A DNA stretch of 64,000 nt from Streptomyces sp. NBC_00377 (lineage in GTDB: Bacteria; Actinomycetota; Actinomycetes; Streptomycetales; Streptomycetaceae): positions 6,138,001 to 6,202,000 of the forward strand of contig NZ_CP107958.1 of NCBI RefSeq assembly GCF_036075115.1. The letters run 5' to 3'. A program made the translations under genes and the position numbers. Position 1 is the stretch's first letter. The number at the start of each line of letters is the position of its first letter. A model generated the notes under the pieces. The model had not been told where the DNA came from. It did not search any database and worked only from the letters and a program-made list of their open reading frames with translations. Below are positions 33,969 to 43,235 of this stretch, piece after piece.

Positions 33969-34127
33969 GTGGCACGCGTCATCGACTCCCGCACGGGCCG
34001 ACTGGTCCCGAGCCATCAAGTCAGCGCACCCCAGGGTTACTTCATCAACGACGTGGCCCTGCTCGGCGACCGCGCCTGGTTCACCAACTCGTGGGACGCC
34101 GTCCTGCACGGCGTCCCAGCGGTGCCG
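33969..34127 (+). pseudogene. Beta-propeller (SMP-30-like) protein fragment
   Basis: About 50 codons, ARVIDSRTGRLVPSHQVSAP then GYFINDVALLGDRAWFTNSW and DAVLHGVP, resemble one blade of secreted SMP-30/gluconolactonase-like proteins. No signal peptide, start or remaining blades are present. The rest of the gap 33833-34236 shows no gene. Confidence 0.55.
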
Positions 34128-34236
34128 TCGGCCGGTGCTCCTCGTGCTCGTACCGCAGGATCACGGGACGCTCGGTGTCCCATGTGCACGGCTCACGCGT
34201 CCCCTCGCCACACGGGCCCGGGCCACACATCCCCCG

Positions 34237-36519
34237 TCACCTCTGCCCTCGCGCGAACCCGGGGGAGTACTCGTCCGTGTACCCCTGGGCATGCCCGGCG
34301 TCGTATCCCTCGCCGTAGCCGCCCGGGTGGCCCTGCGTGTGCCCCGGGGCGTACTCCTCCGCGTATCTCTGTGCGAAGTCCTCCGGCATCGGTGTGGTGT
34401 CCAGGTAGAACCACTCGGCCGTGGGGCCGGGGGTGGGGACAGGGGCGGACACGGAGGCCGTGGCGGTGGCCGGGGCCGTCCGGCGGCGGGGGAGCGGGTC
34501 GGAGCGTGCGGGGTCGTCGGCGGCCGGTGCCGTGTCCGTCCCGGTGGGCGCGGGTTTCGCCGGGCCCGGCATCAGCAGTTCCACGCGCAGGCCCTTGCCG
34601 CGCTGCTGGGCGGTGAACTCCTCCACCTGGCTGCGGCAGGCGTGGTCGAGGTGGGTCACGCCGGTGAGGTCGAGCCGGATGCGGGGCCTGCCCGCCTCTG
34701 CGGCGGACTCGAGCGCCTCGATGACCTGGGGCAGCCGCAGGAAGGTCGCGTTGCCGGCCATGACGACCTTCGCCGTGTCGTCCTCCGTGTGCTGCCGGAT
34801 GACCGTCTGCGACATGCGCACGGCGGCCAGCACGATGCCTGCCGCGAGGCCGATCAGGACGCCCTCCAGGAGCGCGGTGGCCACGATGACCAGCGTGGTC
34901 AGCGTCATGACCGCGAACTCGCCCCGGTCCTGCCGCCACATCTTCGGGAACTCGTGGGGGGCGAAGAGTTTCCAGCCGGCGTGGACGAGGACGCCCGCCA
35001 GGACCGAGATCGGGATCAGGGCCAGCACCTGGGGCAGCAGCAGCGCGAACGCCAGCAGCCACAGGCCGTGCAGGGTGCGCGAGAGACGGGTCTTCGCGCC
35101 TGCCTGGACGTTCGCCGAACTGCGGGCCACCACGGCCGTGATGGGAAGGGCGCCGAGCAGGCCCGCGACGGTGTTGCCGGCGCCCTGGGCGATCAGCTCG
35201 GGGTTGTAGCGGGTGCGCGGACCGTCGTGCATACGGTCCACCGCTGCTGCCGTGAACAGGGACTCGGCCGAGGCGATCACCGTGAAGGTGAGGATCGCGG
35301 TGATGATCCCCGCGTCCGCCAGGCCGGCGAACTGCTCCGGGCCCGGCACGTCTACGGAGGCCAGCAGGTTGCCCACCTGGAGCGTCTTGACGTCGACGCC
35401 CGGGAGCGCGGCGACCGCGATGCCGATGCCCACTGCGACCAGCGCCGCCGGAACCTTCCTGACCGGTCCCGGCGCCTTCTTCCACAGGACGCTCAGGACG
35501 ACGGTGACGATGCCGAGCGCGGCCGCGATCATCGCCTGCGGGTCGGCCACCGTGTCCGCGAGCAGGCCGGGGACACCCGCCATGTTCTCCAGCGGGGTGC
35601 CGGGGGCCTTCGCGTCCGCCACCGGGTAGGCCTGGCCGAACATCAGCGGCAGGCCGATACCGGCGAGCATGCCCTGGACGACGGCCAGGGAGATCGCCTG
35701 GAAGAACCGGCCCAGTCTCACCAGGCCGAGGACGATCTGGAGGAGGCCGGAGAAGAGCACGATCACGCCGAGCATGGCCACGCCGTACTCGAGGACGGTC
35801 TCCGCGACCAGTGCGGCGAGACCGGCGGCCGGGCCGCTCACCTGGAGCGTGCTGCCGCGCGCCGCGCCCACCACGAGACCGCCGATGACGCCCGAGATGA
35901 TGCCCAGTTCGGCGGAGACGCCCGAGGCGACGGCGACACCGATGCAGAGGGGGAGCGCCACCAGGAAGACGACGAGAGACGCGGTGATCTCGTTGGCCAG
36001 GTCTCCCTTCGGCAGGGCGGCCCTCAGGGCGGCCTTCGCGGGGGCGCCCCGCTCCGGCGTGGGAGTCGGTGCAGTCGCCGAGGCGGGGGCAGGGGCGGGC
36101 GTGGGTGTCGGCGGGGCCATGGGCCGGGGCGGTGGCGCGGGCGGCCGATGCCGGGGACCGGTCAGCCCGGCCGCCTCCCCGAACGTGCGGCCCCTTCCGT
36201 CGCTGTCCGCGGAGCTCCAGTCGGTGCCCGTGCCCGTGCCCCAGCCCGTGTCGCCCTTCCCGTCACTGTCTGCGGTGCCCCGGTCGGAACCTGTGCCCCG
36301 GTCTGTACCCGTGGCCGCAACGGCATCCGTGCCCGTGTCCCAGTCCCCGCCCGTGTCCCAGTCCCCGCCCGTGTCCCAGCCGGTACCCGTGTCCCAGCCG
36401 GTACCCGTGTCCCAGTCCGTACCAATGTCCCAGCCCGTACCCGTGCTCGTACCGGCGCCCGCGCCCGCCCCGGCTCCCGTGCCTCGGCTCCGGGCGTGCC
36501 GGGCGTGTGTGCCGCTCAT
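34237..36519 (-). CDS. SulP family transporter with STAS domain
   Basis: A 760-aa anion transporter of the SulP family, probably for bicarbonate given its partner. N-terminal ~145 residues are low complexity, including six 6-residue WDTG-type repeats. Then come 10-14 TM helices with SulP marks: GDLANEITASLVVFLVALPL, GIISGVIGGLVVGAARGSTL, QVSGPAAGLAALV, GALPITAVVARSSANVQAGA. A STAS domain follows (RIRLDLTGVTHLDHACRSQV) and a Tyr/Gly-rich C-terminal tail. The ATG overlaps the carbonic anhydrase stop (ATGA), so uptake and CO2/HCO3- conversion are coupled. Confidence 0.9.
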   Translation of the reverse strand: MSGTHARHARSRGTGAGAGAGAGTSTGTGWDIGTDWDTGTGWDTGTGWDTGGDWDTGGDWDTGTDAVAATGTDRGTGSDRGTADSDGKGDTGWGTGTGTDWSSADSDGRGRTFGEAAGLTGPRHRPPAPPPRPMAPPTPTPAPAPASATAPTPTPERGAPAKAALRAALPKGDLANEITASLVVFLVALPLCIGVAVASGVSAELGIISGVIGGLVVGAARGSTLQVSGPAAGLAALVAETVLEYGVAMLGVIVLFSGLLQIVLGLVRLGRFFQAISLAVVQGMLAGIGLPLMFGQAYPVADAKAPGTPLENMAGVPGLLADTVADPQAMIAAALGIVTVVLSVLWKKAPGPVRKVPAALVAVGIGIAVAALPGVDVKTLQVGNLLASVDVPGPEQFAGLADAGIITAILTFTVIASAESLFTAAAVDRMHDGPRTRYNPELIAQGAGNTVAGLLGALPITAVVARSSANVQAGAKTRLSRTLHGLWLLAFALLLPQVLALIPISVLAGVLVHAGWKLFAPHEFPKMWRQDRGEFAVMTLTTLVIVATALLEGVLIGLAAGIVLAAVRMSQTVIRQHTEDDTAKVVMAGNATFLRLPQVIEALESAAEAGRPRIRLDLTGVTHLDHACRSQVEEFTAQQRGKGLRVELLMPGPAKPAPTGTDTAPAADDPARSDPLPRRRTAPATATASVSAPVPTPGPTAEWFYLDTTPMPEDFAQRYAEEYAPGHTQGHPGGYGEGYDAGHAQGYTDEYSPGFARGQR
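36332..36439. repeat. Six 18-bp tandem repeats in SulP coding sequence
   Basis: Six contiguous 18-bp units (CCCGTGTCCCAG plus a variable hexamer) encode WDTG-type hexapeptides in the N-terminal tail. Being a multiple of three, copy number can vary without frameshift. Confidence 0.9.
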
Positions 36520-37130
36520 GCCGCGTGCACCCGGAACAGGCCGTCCTCGTCGTCGAGTTCGTGCACCTGGCCGGTGTGTACCTCGTAGTACCAGCCGTGC
36601 AGTCGCAGCCGTCCCTCGTCGAGACGTCGTCGCGCGGCCGGGTAACCGCGCAGCATCGAGAGCTGGTTGACGACGTTGAGCTGGGCGACGTCCGGCATCG
36701 ACGGGTCCTCGACGGCGCCGTCCAGGACGGGGGCCAGCCTCGGGCGGGCCAGTTGCAGCCAGGCGTCCACACCGGGCAGGGCGGACAGGTCGTCGCCGGA
36801 CTTGATGGCGCCCATCGCGCCGCAGTGGGAGTGGCCGCACACCACGATGTCCTGAACGCCGAGCACCTCCAGCGCGTACTCGATGGTGGCGGCCTCACCG
36901 GAAGCGGCCGGTCGGCCGTGCGGCGGAACGATATTGCCCGCGTTTCGCAGCTCGAATATCTCGCCGGGTCGTGCGCCCGTGATCAATGCGGGCACCACCC
37001 GTGAGTCCGAGCAGGTGATGAACAATGCCTCGGGATATTGCCCCTCGGCCAGTCGCCGGTATTCGCTGCTTTCCAGGTCGACCCGCCGTTTGAACGAGCG
37101 GGCACGGTCCAGCAATGCCTTCATCGACAT
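36516..37130 (-). CDS. Beta-class carbonic anhydrase
   Basis: A 204-aa zinc enzyme interconverting CO2 and bicarbonate. Zinc ligands are all present: Cys40 with Asp42-Ser-Arg44 (ITCSDSRVV), His100 and Cys103 (VVCGHSHCGAMGAIK). FELRNAGNIVPPHG is the other conserved stretch. No signal peptide, so it acts in the cytoplasm. First gene of a two-gene operon with the SulP transporter and divergent from a two-component system that could sense the same condition. Confidence 0.95.
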   Translation of the reverse strand: MSMKALLDRARSFKRRVDLESSEYRRLAEGQYPEALFITCSDSRVVPALITGARPGEIFELRNAGNIVPPHGRPAASGEAATIEYALEVLGVQDIVVCGHSHCGAMGAIKSGDDLSALPGVDAWLQLARPRLAPVLDGAVEDPSMPDVAQLNVVNQLSMLRGYPAARRRLDEGRLRLHGWYYEVHTGQVHELDDEDGLFRVHAA

Positions 37131-37397
37131 CCTCCCGGTTCAGACCAGTTGAGGCCAGTTCAGAGCTGGTCGGTATGGGGGCCGACCAGTTCCTCATCAC
37201 CGTAGAGAGGCGTTTGCCAGGCGAAGGTTAGAGGAACACTAAACCGCCGACAAGAATGGGACAGTTTTGGTCCGGAGTTGAGCCGCTGATCACATTGTCC
37301 GAGAGGTGTAAGGCGGTTTCCTGACCGTTCTTGTAGCGTGACGGATCCACGGAATCACGGAACACGCGAATTCGGCGCACAGGAGAGACGGGAACGC

Positions 37398-38585
37398 ATG
37401 GGTGTACGAGTCCTGCTCATCGAGGACGACCGGACGATCGCCGAACCGCTCGTCGAGGGCCTCGGGAACTTCGGGCTGGCGGTGCGTCATGTAGGCACCG
37501 GGAACGAGGGTTTGACGGGCCCGTACGGCGATGTCGTCCTGCTCGACCTGGGGTTGCCCGACATCGACGGTATCGACGTCTGCCGGGGCATCCGGCAGGT
37601 CTCCGACGTTCCCATCATCATCCTCAGCGCCCGGGGGGAGGAGGCCGACCGGGTGCTGGGTCTGGAGCTGGGCGCCGACGACTACCTGGCGAAGCCGTTC
37701 AGCATGCGTGAGCTGGTGGCGCGGGTGCGCGCGGTCACCCGGCGGACCCACCGTGGCCTGGTCGAGGGCGAGTTCGCGGGACGGGAGCCGGTGGGCTTCG
37801 CCGGTCGGGAGCCGGTCGGCGGAGAGCCCTTCGCGCCGGCCGCCGCTTCCTTCGCCCCTCCGGCCATGGAGGCGTTCGATGCGTTCGAGGTCTTCGAGGG
37901 CACCGCAACGGCCACCCCGGCCGGGCCGGTCGCTCCGCCCGCGGCGGCGACCACGGCCACCCCCTCCCCGGTCGCCGCCACCGCCGCAGCCCCGGTGACC
38001 GCCGCGGCCGGTCCGCTGGTCGTCGACCGGCGGACCCGGCAGGTGTGGGTCGGGGAGGAGGCGGTGACGCTGACGCCGAAGGAGTTCGAGTTGCTCGCGC
38101 TGCTCACCGAGGATCCGGGGGCGGTGTATTCGCGGCAGCAGATCCTGGACCGGGTGTGGGACCCGCACTACCAGGGGCCGACGAAGACACTGGACGTCCA
38201 TGTCGCCACCCTGCGACGGAAGTTGGGCAACTCCGCCTGGATCCAGACGCTGCGCGGAGTGGGCTTCCGGCTGGCGGTGCACACGGCCGCCCCGAGCGCG
38301 CGCCGGCCATACGAACCGCCGACCCCCCTCCCGCCGCCCCCCACCGGGCCGGTCGACCACGCCCCGACCACACACGCCCAGGCGGCCCATGACCGGTCGG
38401 CCCACCACCCTTCGGTCCACGACCCCTCGGCCCATGACTTCGCAGCCTACGAGTCGTACGGCCACCAGCCTCCGGCCGCCCGCCCGAACCCGTCGTACCC
38501 GTCATACCCGCCCTCGTCGCCACCGGGGCCCGCGCCCACGTCCGGGCGGGACCGCGCCCAGCGGCACCCGGCGGCCTACCGATGA
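37398..38585 (+). CDS. OmpR-type response regulator with extra linker and tail
   Basis: A 395-aa response regulator. The receiver domain (residues 1-115) has LLIEDD acidic pocket, Asp50 (DVVLLDLGLPDIDG) and Lys99 (YLAKPF). A linker of about 85 residues rich in Ala/Pro/Thr/Gly, including duplicated GREPVG, separates it from a winged helix (residues ~205-297; LTPKEFELLALL, TLDVHVATLRRKLG, LRGVGFRL). A ~100-residue His/Pro/Ser/Tyr-rich tail follows. Ordinary OmpR regulators are about 230 aa. ATG 37398 is chosen (AGGAGA upstream); 20 earlier in-frame codons are unlikely. It overlaps the kinase gene by 4 bp. Confidence 0.9.
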   Translation: MGVRVLLIEDDRTIAEPLVEGLGNFGLAVRHVGTGNEGLTGPYGDVVLLDLGLPDIDGIDVCRGIRQVSDVPIIILSARGEEADRVLGLELGADDYLAKPFSMRELVARVRAVTRRTHRGLVEGEFAGREPVGFAGREPVGGEPFAPAAASFAPPAMEAFDAFEVFEGTATATPAGPVAPPAAATTATPSPVAATAAAPVTAAAGPLVVDRRTRQVWVGEEAVTLTPKEFELLALLTEDPGAVYSRQQILDRVWDPHYQGPTKTLDVHVATLRRKLGNSAWIQTLRGVGFRLAVHTAAPSARRPYEPPTPLPPPPTGPVDHAPTTHAQAAHDRSAHHPSVHDPSAHDFAAYESYGHQPPAARPNPSYPSYPPSSPPGPAPTSGRDRAQRHPAAYR

Positions 38586-40108
38586 CGCGTCGGCTGCTGC
38601 TCAGCTACCTCACGCTCGCCGCCCTGCTCCTGCTCTGCCTGGAGGTCCCGCTGGGCTTCGTGTACTCGCGGGGCGAGCGGGAGCGGGTGATCAACGCGGC
38701 GAAGGACGAGGCGGAGTCGGTCTCCGCGTTCGCCTCGCTGTCCATCTCGGCGGGCCGGGCGGCGCAGGACCTGCCCGAGCGGGCCGCGCACTGTGCCGAA
38801 CGCATCGGCGGCAAGGTGCTGATCGTCGACGGGAACGGCGCACTGCTGGCCTCCTCGCATCCGCTCACCGGGCGGGAGGAGGGTGGCCTCGCCGCCTGGC
38901 CGGGTATCGCCGCCGCGCTGCGCGGCACCGCGACGGCCGATGTGCGCACTTCCACCATCGGCGGTGTGCAGTACCTCGCGGTGGCGACCCCGGTGCGTCA
39001 CGGGGTCGAGGAACAGGGCGCCGTCAGGATCACGGTGCCGACCCGGACGGTGTCCGAACGGGTCCACCACGCCTGGTTGCTGCTGGCCCTGGGCGGTCTC
39101 GCGGCGCTCACCGCGGTGGCCGCGCTAGGGTTCGTCATCGCCCGCTGGACCGGTCGGCCCATCCGTGAACTGGAGCGCGCTACCCACGAGTTGGCGGTGG
39201 GCGGCGCCGCCACCCCGGTGACGGTCACCGAGGGGCCGCCGGAGGTCCGCAGCCTCGCCGCGACCTTCAACCGGACCGCCGCCCGGCTGGAACACCTGCT
39301 GGCCTCGCAGCGGGCCTTCGCGGGTGAGGCCTCGCACCAGCTGAAGACGCCCCTCGCGGCGCTGCGGCTGCGGCTGGAGAACCTGGAGAACGACATCGCC
39401 CTGAACGCGCGGGGCTCGCTCACCGCCGCACTGACCGAGACGGACCGGCTGGCGCGGATGGTGGAGGGGCTGCTCGCGATGGCCCGGCTCGACGAGAGCG
39501 CCGCCGAACGGGAGACGGTCGACCTGGGCCGGGTGTGCGGGGAGCGCCATCGTGCCTGGACGCCGCTGTTCGAGCGGCACGGCGTCCGGTTGGCGCTGGC
39601 CGGTGACTATGCGGGCGAGGTGCTGGCACTGCCCGGCGCGGTCGAGCAGATCCTCGACAACCTGCTGTCCAACGCCCTGCGGGTGGCGCCCCCGGGCTCC
39701 ACGGTCTCCGTCGACCCGCGTCACCACGCGCCTCACGAGAGGCGGTTCCCGCACCGCCATCCGCATCGCACCGCGCACCGGCCGGCCGGTCCGGCATGGG
39801 TCGAACTGCACGTCATGGACGAGGGCCCCGGTATGACGGAGGACCAGCGCCGACGGGCCTTCGACCGCTTCTGGCGCGCCCCGGACGCCCCCAAGGGCGG
39901 AACCGGCCTGGGCCTCGCTCTGGTGCAGCGTCTCGCCCACGCCGGCGGGGGCGAGGTGGTCCTGCGGTCCGCGCCGCGCGGCGGCCTCGACGCGGTGGTC
40001 CGGCTCCCGGCCGTACCGGCTGCCCGGCCCGCCGGCTCGGCAGGACCGGCCGTCCCCGCCCAGCACCCGGCGAGACGCCTCCAGACCACGACACCGGGCC
40101 GACGGTAG
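38582..40108 (+). CDS. Sensor histidine kinase
   Basis: A 508-aa membrane kinase. TM1 (LLLSYLTLAALLLLCLEVPL), an extracellular sensor of about 130 residues, TM2 (AWLLLALGGLAALTAVAALG), HAMP (TGRPIRELERATHEL), H-box with His252 (GEASHQLKTPLAALRLRLEN), N-box (QILDNLLSNALRVAPPGS), G1 (VMDEGPGM), F (FDRFWRA) and G2 (GGTGLGLALVQRL). Between N-box and G1 lies an unusual His/Arg/Pro-rich insertion (RHHAPHERRFPHRHPHRTAH). Start overlaps the regulator stop (ATGA). The stimulus is unknown. Confidence 0.92.
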   Translation: MTRRLLLSYLTLAALLLLCLEVPLGFVYSRGERERVINAAKDEAESVSAFASLSISAGRAAQDLPERAAHCAERIGGKVLIVDGNGALLASSHPLTGREEGGLAAWPGIAAALRGTATADVRTSTIGGVQYLAVATPVRHGVEEQGAVRITVPTRTVSERVHHAWLLLALGGLAALTAVAALGFVIARWTGRPIRELERATHELAVGGAATPVTVTEGPPEVRSLAATFNRTAARLEHLLASQRAFAGEASHQLKTPLAALRLRLENLENDIALNARGSLTAALTETDRLARMVEGLLAMARLDESAAERETVDLGRVCGERHRAWTPLFERHGVRLALAGDYAGEVLALPGAVEQILDNLLSNALRVAPPGSTVSVDPRHHAPHERRFPHRHPHRTAHRPAGPAWVELHVMDEGPGMTEDQRRRAFDRFWRAPDAPKGGTGLGLALVQRLAHAGGGEVVLRSAPRGGLDAVVRLPAVPAARPAGSAGPAVPAQHPARRLQTTTPGRR

Positions 40109-40140
40109 CGATGCGGACGCCCGAGGTGGGACGCCCGCTT

Positions 40141-40168
40141 GCCCGCTGCCCGCTGCCCGCTGCCCGCT
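40141..40168. repeat. Four 7-bp GCCCGCT repeats
   Basis: Perfect heptanucleotide tandem repeat in the gap between the convergent kinase and nirD genes. Nothing else is evident in this 164-bp gap. Confidence 0.85.
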
Positions 40169-40272
40169 GGCCGCCGGACTCCGGACGGCGTGGGCGTCGG
40201 GCATCCGGCCGTGCGGCCGCGAGGCGTGAAGCCGCGAGGCCCGGTCGGCCGGGTGGACGTGGTGCCCGGCCG

Positions 40273-40623
40273 TCAGGCCGTCCGCACCTCGTACGTGGTG
40301 ATGCGTACCGTCTCGTCGTCCAGGCACTTCCCGTTCAGCAGGTCGAAGCGCTGCTTGAGCAGGGGGGAGGCGACGAACGTGCGGCCCTGGTGGGTACCGG
40401 TCAGGCCGCGTGAGAGGACGGCCGCGCCGCCGAACGGGTCGCGGTTGTCGACGGCGTACAGCTCGCCCGCCCGGTCCCGGAACAGGGCGACCTGACGGCC
40501 GTCGGGCAGCAGGGCGGCGACGCCCCGGCCGGGGATCAGCCGGCTGAGGTCGCAGACCGTGAACCACTGTTCCTGCAAGCGGAGTTGAACCTTGAGGTCG
40601 GTCGTCTCGGGTGCCAGGGTCAT
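40273..40623 (-). CDS. nirD: Nitrite reductase (NADH) small subunit
   Basis: A 116-aa Rieske-like subunit of assimilatory siroheme nitrite reductase. Family features are FTVCDLSRLIPGRGVAALLP, VALFRDRAGELYAVDNRDPF and FVASPLLKQRFDLLNGKCLD; the Rieske fold lacks cluster-binding Cys/His pairs, as is normal for NirD. Its start overlaps the nirB stop by 4 bp, so it is the last gene of a three-gene operon. Confidence 0.93.
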   Translation of the reverse strand: MTLAPETTDLKVQLRLQEQWFTVCDLSRLIPGRGVAALLPDGRQVALFRDRAGELYAVDNRDPFGGAAVLSRGLTGTHQGRTFVASPLLKQRFDLLNGKCLDDETVRITTYEVRTA

Positions 40624-43235
40624 CGCTGGGCGCTCCCTTCCAGGGGACGGTGGCCGATGGACAGCAACGGCAGGTCGGGCTTGATCTGGTCACGCTCGGG
40701 CACGAAGCCGACGACCGGGTCGGGGGTGTCGGGGGCGTTGACGAAGGACACGAACCGGGCGAGCTTCTCCGGGTCGTTGATGGTGGTCGCCCACTCGTCG
40801 GCGTAGTGCGCCACGTGGTCGGCCATCAGGGACTCCAGCTCCTCGCAGATACCGAGGGAGTCCTCCACCACCACGTCCCGTACGTGGTCCAGGCCGCCGG
40901 GGATCCGGTCCAGCCAGGTCGAGGTGCGCTCCAGACGGTCGGCGGTGCGGATGTAGAACATCAGGAACCGGTCGATGAGGCGCACCAGTTCGGTGTCGGT
41001 GAGGTCCTGGGCGAGCAGGTCGGCGTGGCGCGGGGTGGCGCCGCCGTTGCCGCCGACGTAGAGGTTCCAGCCGTTGGAGGTGGCGATGATGCCGAAGTCC
41101 TTCGACTGGGCCTCGGCGCATTCGCGGGCGCAGCCGGACACCGCCGACTTGAGCTTGTGCGGCGAGCGCAGCCCCCGGTAGCGCAGCTCCAGGTCGATCG
41201 CCATCCGGACGCTGTCCTGGACGCCGTAGCGGCACCAGGTCTGCCCGACGCAGGACTTCACCGTGCGCAGCGACTTGCCGTAGGCGTGGCCCGACTCGAA
41301 GCCGGCGTCCACCAGGCGGGTCCAGATCAGCGGGAGTTGCTCGACCCGCGCGCCGAACATGTCGATCCGCTGACCGCCGGTGATCTTCGTGTAGAGGCCG
41401 AAGTCGCGGGCGATCTCACCGATCACGATCAGCCCCTCGGGGGTGATCTCACCGCCGGGGATGCGCGGGACGACCGAGTAGGAGCCGTTCTTCTGGAGGT
41501 TGGCGAGGAAGTGGTCGTTGCTGTCCTGGAGAGCCGCCTGCTCGCCGTCCAGGACATAGCCGCTCGCGCCGATCGTCGGGGCCAGGGAGGCGATGATCGA
41601 GGCGACGGCCGGCTTGCAGACCTCGCAGCCGTCACCGCCCCGGGCGCCGTCCCGGCCGTAGCGGTCCAGGAGGTCCTGGTAGGTGTTGATGCGCAGGGCG
41701 AGGACGATCTCGTAGAGCTCCTCGCGGGTCTGCGAGAAGCAGCCGCACAGGCCCTTGTCGACCTCGACGCCGCTCGCCTCCAGCTCCGCGGTGACCAGCT
41801 GGCCGAGCACCTTGGCACAACTGCCGCAGCCCGTACCGGCCTTGGTGCACTTCTTCACCTCGGGCACGGTCGTGCAGGAGTGCTCGGTCACCGCGCCGCG
41901 GATCGTGCCCTTGGACACGTTGTGGCAGGAGCAGACGATCGCCTCGTCCGGCAGCGCGGACGGCCCGAGCTGCACGGACTCCCCGGCTCCGGCCGGCAGG
42001 ACCAGCGACTCGGGGGCGACGGGCGGCACGGACCCCGTGAACGCGCGCAGGGTGCCGTAGGCCTCGGCGTCGCCGACCAGGATGCCGCCGAGCAGCGTGC
42101 CGTCCCGGCCGATGACCAGCTTCTTGTACAGGCCCGAGCGGGAGTCGGAGTAGACGACGTCGAGGCAGTCCTCGGCGGTGCCGTGCGCGTCGCCGAAGGA
42201 CGCCACGTCCACCCCGAGCAGCTTCAGCTTGGTGGAGAGGTCGGCGCCGGTGAAGGACAGCTGCTCGGACTCGTCGTCGGCGATGGTCGCGGCGACGGTG
42301 ATGGCCTGCTCGTAGCCGGGGGCCACCAGGCCGTACACCCGGCCGTCGGCGGCCAGCGCGCACTCGCCGATCGCGAAGACGCGCGGGTCGTTCACGGTGC
42401 GGCACTGCTCGTCGACGGCGATGCCGCCGCGCTCGCCCACCGTCAGGCCGCACTCGCGGGCCAGCTGGTCGCGGGGGCGGACACCGGCGCTGAACACCAC
42501 CAGCTCGGTGGCGAGTTCGGAGCCGTCGGACAGCTTCATGCCGGTGACCGCGCCGGACTCGTCGACCACGATCTCCTGCGTGCCCACACCCGTGTGGACG
42601 GACAGGCCCATGTCCTCGATGGTGCGCAGCAGCGCGGCGCCACCGCCCTCGTCGACCTGGACCGGCATCAGACGGGGCGCGAACTCCACGATGTGCGAGG
42701 TGAGTCCGAGACCCTTCAGCGCGCCGGCCGCTTCGAGGCCGAGCAGGCCGCCGCCGACCACGGCGCCCGTCGTCCTCGTCTTCGCGTACTCCTCGATCGC
42801 GAGGAGGTCGTCGATCGTGCGGTAGACGAAGCAGCCCTCGGCGTCCTTGTTGGGGACGGGCGGCACGAAGGGGTAGGAGCCGGTGGCCAGGACGAGGATG
42901 TCGTAGTCGACCGCCAGTCCCGAGCGGGCAGTGACCCGGCGGGCCTCGCGGTCGATCGTCTCCGCAGGGTCGCCGACGTACAGCTCTATGCCGTGGTCGG
43001 CGATGAACGCCATGTCCGTCATGGACAGGTCCTCGGGCGTCTTCCCCGAGAAGTAGGAGGTGAGCTGCACGCGGTCGTACGCGGGACGCGGCTCCTCGCA
43101 CAGCACGACCACGCGGTGCGTGGCGGTGAGGCCGCGCTCGGCGAGCGCCTCGAGGAAGCGCTGGCCGACCATGCCGTGGCCGACGAGCACGATCGTGGGG
43201 CCGGTCCGGTCCCCGACAATTGCGGTCGTGGTCAT
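40620..43235 (-). CDS. nirB: Nitrite reductase (NADH) large subunit
   Basis: An 871-aa enzyme reducing nitrite to ammonium with NADH. Order of domains: FAD/NAD oxidoreductase (TIVLVGHGMVGQRFLEALAE; LATGSYPFVPP; VVGGGLLGLEAAGALKGLG), BFD-type [2Fe-2S] segment (CSCHNVSKGTIRGAV, then CTKAGTGCGSC), a second Cys region (DGCEVCKP), then the siroheme domain with SCVGQTWCRYGVQDS and SAVSGCARECAEAQSKDFGI, whose Cys residues hold the [4Fe-4S]-siroheme. Full length. Its ATG overlaps the preceding stop by one base. Confidence 0.96.
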   Translation of the reverse strand: MTTTAIVGDRTGPTIVLVGHGMVGQRFLEALAERGLTATHRVVVLCEEPRPAYDRVQLTSYFSGKTPEDLSMTDMAFIADHGIELYVGDPAETIDREARRVTARSGLAVDYDILVLATGSYPFVPPVPNKDAEGCFVYRTIDDLLAIEEYAKTRTTGAVVGGGLLGLEAAGALKGLGLTSHIVEFAPRLMPVQVDEGGGAALLRTIEDMGLSVHTGVGTQEIVVDESGAVTGMKLSDGSELATELVVFSAGVRPRDQLARECGLTVGERGGIAVDEQCRTVNDPRVFAIGECALAADGRVYGLVAPGYEQAITVAATIADDESEQLSFTGADLSTKLKLLGVDVASFGDAHGTAEDCLDVVYSDSRSGLYKKLVIGRDGTLLGGILVGDAEAYGTLRAFTGSVPPVAPESLVLPAGAGESVQLGPSALPDEAIVCSCHNVSKGTIRGAVTEHSCTTVPEVKKCTKAGTGCGSCAKVLGQLVTAELEASGVEVDKGLCGCFSQTREELYEIVLALRINTYQDLLDRYGRDGARGGDGCEVCKPAVASIIASLAPTIGASGYVLDGEQAALQDSNDHFLANLQKNGSYSVVPRIPGGEITPEGLIVIGEIARDFGLYTKITGGQRIDMFGARVEQLPLIWTRLVDAGFESGHAYGKSLRTVKSCVGQTWCRYGVQDSVRMAIDLELRYRGLRSPHKLKSAVSGCARECAEAQSKDFGIIATSNGWNLYVGGNGGATPRHADLLAQDLTDTELVRLIDRFLMFYIRTADRLERTSTWLDRIPGGLDHVRDVVVEDSLGICEELESLMADHVAHYADEWATTINDPEKLARFVSFVNAPDTPDPVVGFVPERDQIKPDLPLLSIGHRPLEGSAQR

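Noticed and set aside
33853..36588. Long plus-strand open frame across the SulP gene
   Set aside because: It is antisense to the clear SulP/STAS gene and has no domain features, apart from its overlap with the short beta-propeller scrap region, which lies in a different frame.
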